Source of the DNA: Acidobacteriota bacterium
GTDB lineage: Bacteria > Acidobacteriota > Thermoanaerobaculia > Gp7-AA8
Direction of reading: 5' to 3'
DNA: 64,000 bases
Assembly: GCA_021781455.1 (NCBI GenBank)
Contig: JAJXWV010000077.1
Coordinates: forward strand, 160,855 to 224,854
In this document: positions 63,893 through 64,000 of the stretch, piece by piece
Layout: each line of letters begins with the position of its first letter
How positions within the stretch are numbered: the first letter of the stretch is position 1
The notes under the pieces: model-generated
The model's input: the letters and a program-made list of their open reading frames with translations, nothing else
What the model was told of the DNA's origin: nothing
The model's database searches: none
Position numbers and translations under genes: made by a program

Positions 63893-64000
63893 CTGGAGTT
63901 TGGACGTCTGGTGGCTAGGCGTTAGCAGCAGCGACGAGTTGGAATGGTGTTGTGGCAAAGGGGGGCGGCGAGATTTGGGGTTCGTTGATCTGCTTGCGGA

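Overview
The window is a GC-rich bacterial chromosome segment of housekeeping and cell-envelope genes. A meso-diaminopimelate-type MurE (DNPR motif), two lipoproteins, a periplasmic HtrA and an AmiC-type amidase point to a Gram-negative. A VWFA-related protein of the type typical of Acidobacteriota (61507-62535) makes that phylum the best guess. I see no rRNA, tRNA, CRISPR array, prophage or transposase gene.

Layout. 1-1327: 3' part of a DegP/HtrA protease. 1529-19081 (minus strand): a nearly complete dcw division/cell-wall cluster in canonical order, mraZ-rsmH-ftsL-ftsI-murE-murF-mraY-murD-ftsW-murG-murC-ftsQ-ftsA-ftsZ, lacking murB and ddl; four MraZ boxes at exact 10-bp spacing precede mraZ. 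19277-24794: a DUF1232 protein, an unknown gene, carB, and a histone-like Lys/Ala-rich fusion protein. 24986-30107 (minus): murA, then the overlapping operon folP-cdaA-cdaR-glmM, joining folate, c-di-AMP signalling and UDP-GlcNAc precursor supply. 30278-38592: a metallo-beta-lactamase-fold protein, purS, a beta-propeller, purQ, a FabG-like reductase, small membrane proteins, a P1 aminopeptidase, a glycosyltransferase, tmk and holB. 39168-45018: GerMN lipoprotein, amidase, small lipoprotein, a PLP dehydratase, and an Lrp regulator with an EamA exporter. 45228-50133: ferredoxin, queA, a MogA/MoaB protein, a NamZ-like muramidase, a pseudouridine synthase and a DUF4783-like protein. 50216-59575 (plus): a very large NtrY-like kinase, a CAP protein, an MprF lysyl-phosphatidylglycerol synthase and two overlapping VirJ/AcvB hydrolases, a likely membrane-lipid charge module. 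59953-63580: M64 peptidase, VWA protein, a basic DUF6496 protein and a small membrane protein.

The most unusual feature is between the genes. Many junctions carry an inverted pair of short tandem-repeat arrays with a 7- or 8-nt unit, drawn from about ten unrelated sequence families (CTGAGTN, CGCGGTTN, GATCGCA, GGGTCACC, CAGACCN, AGCGGGT, ATTGAAA/AATTGAG, GAGGTNNC, GTCGGGT, AGAGCGC). The arms face each other across a short loop, sometimes as perfect 24-30-bp stems; they often touch stop codons, sometimes run in frame into genes, and often end just before the next promoter. They are mixed with longer palindromic (REP/MITE-like) elements.

A second pattern is the promoters: at about sixteen starts a TANNNT-like -10 box lies about 6-10 nt before the start codon with no Shine-Dalgarno, implying widespread leaderless transcription. 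Genes inside operons and a few single genes keep ordinary Shine-Dalgarno sites.
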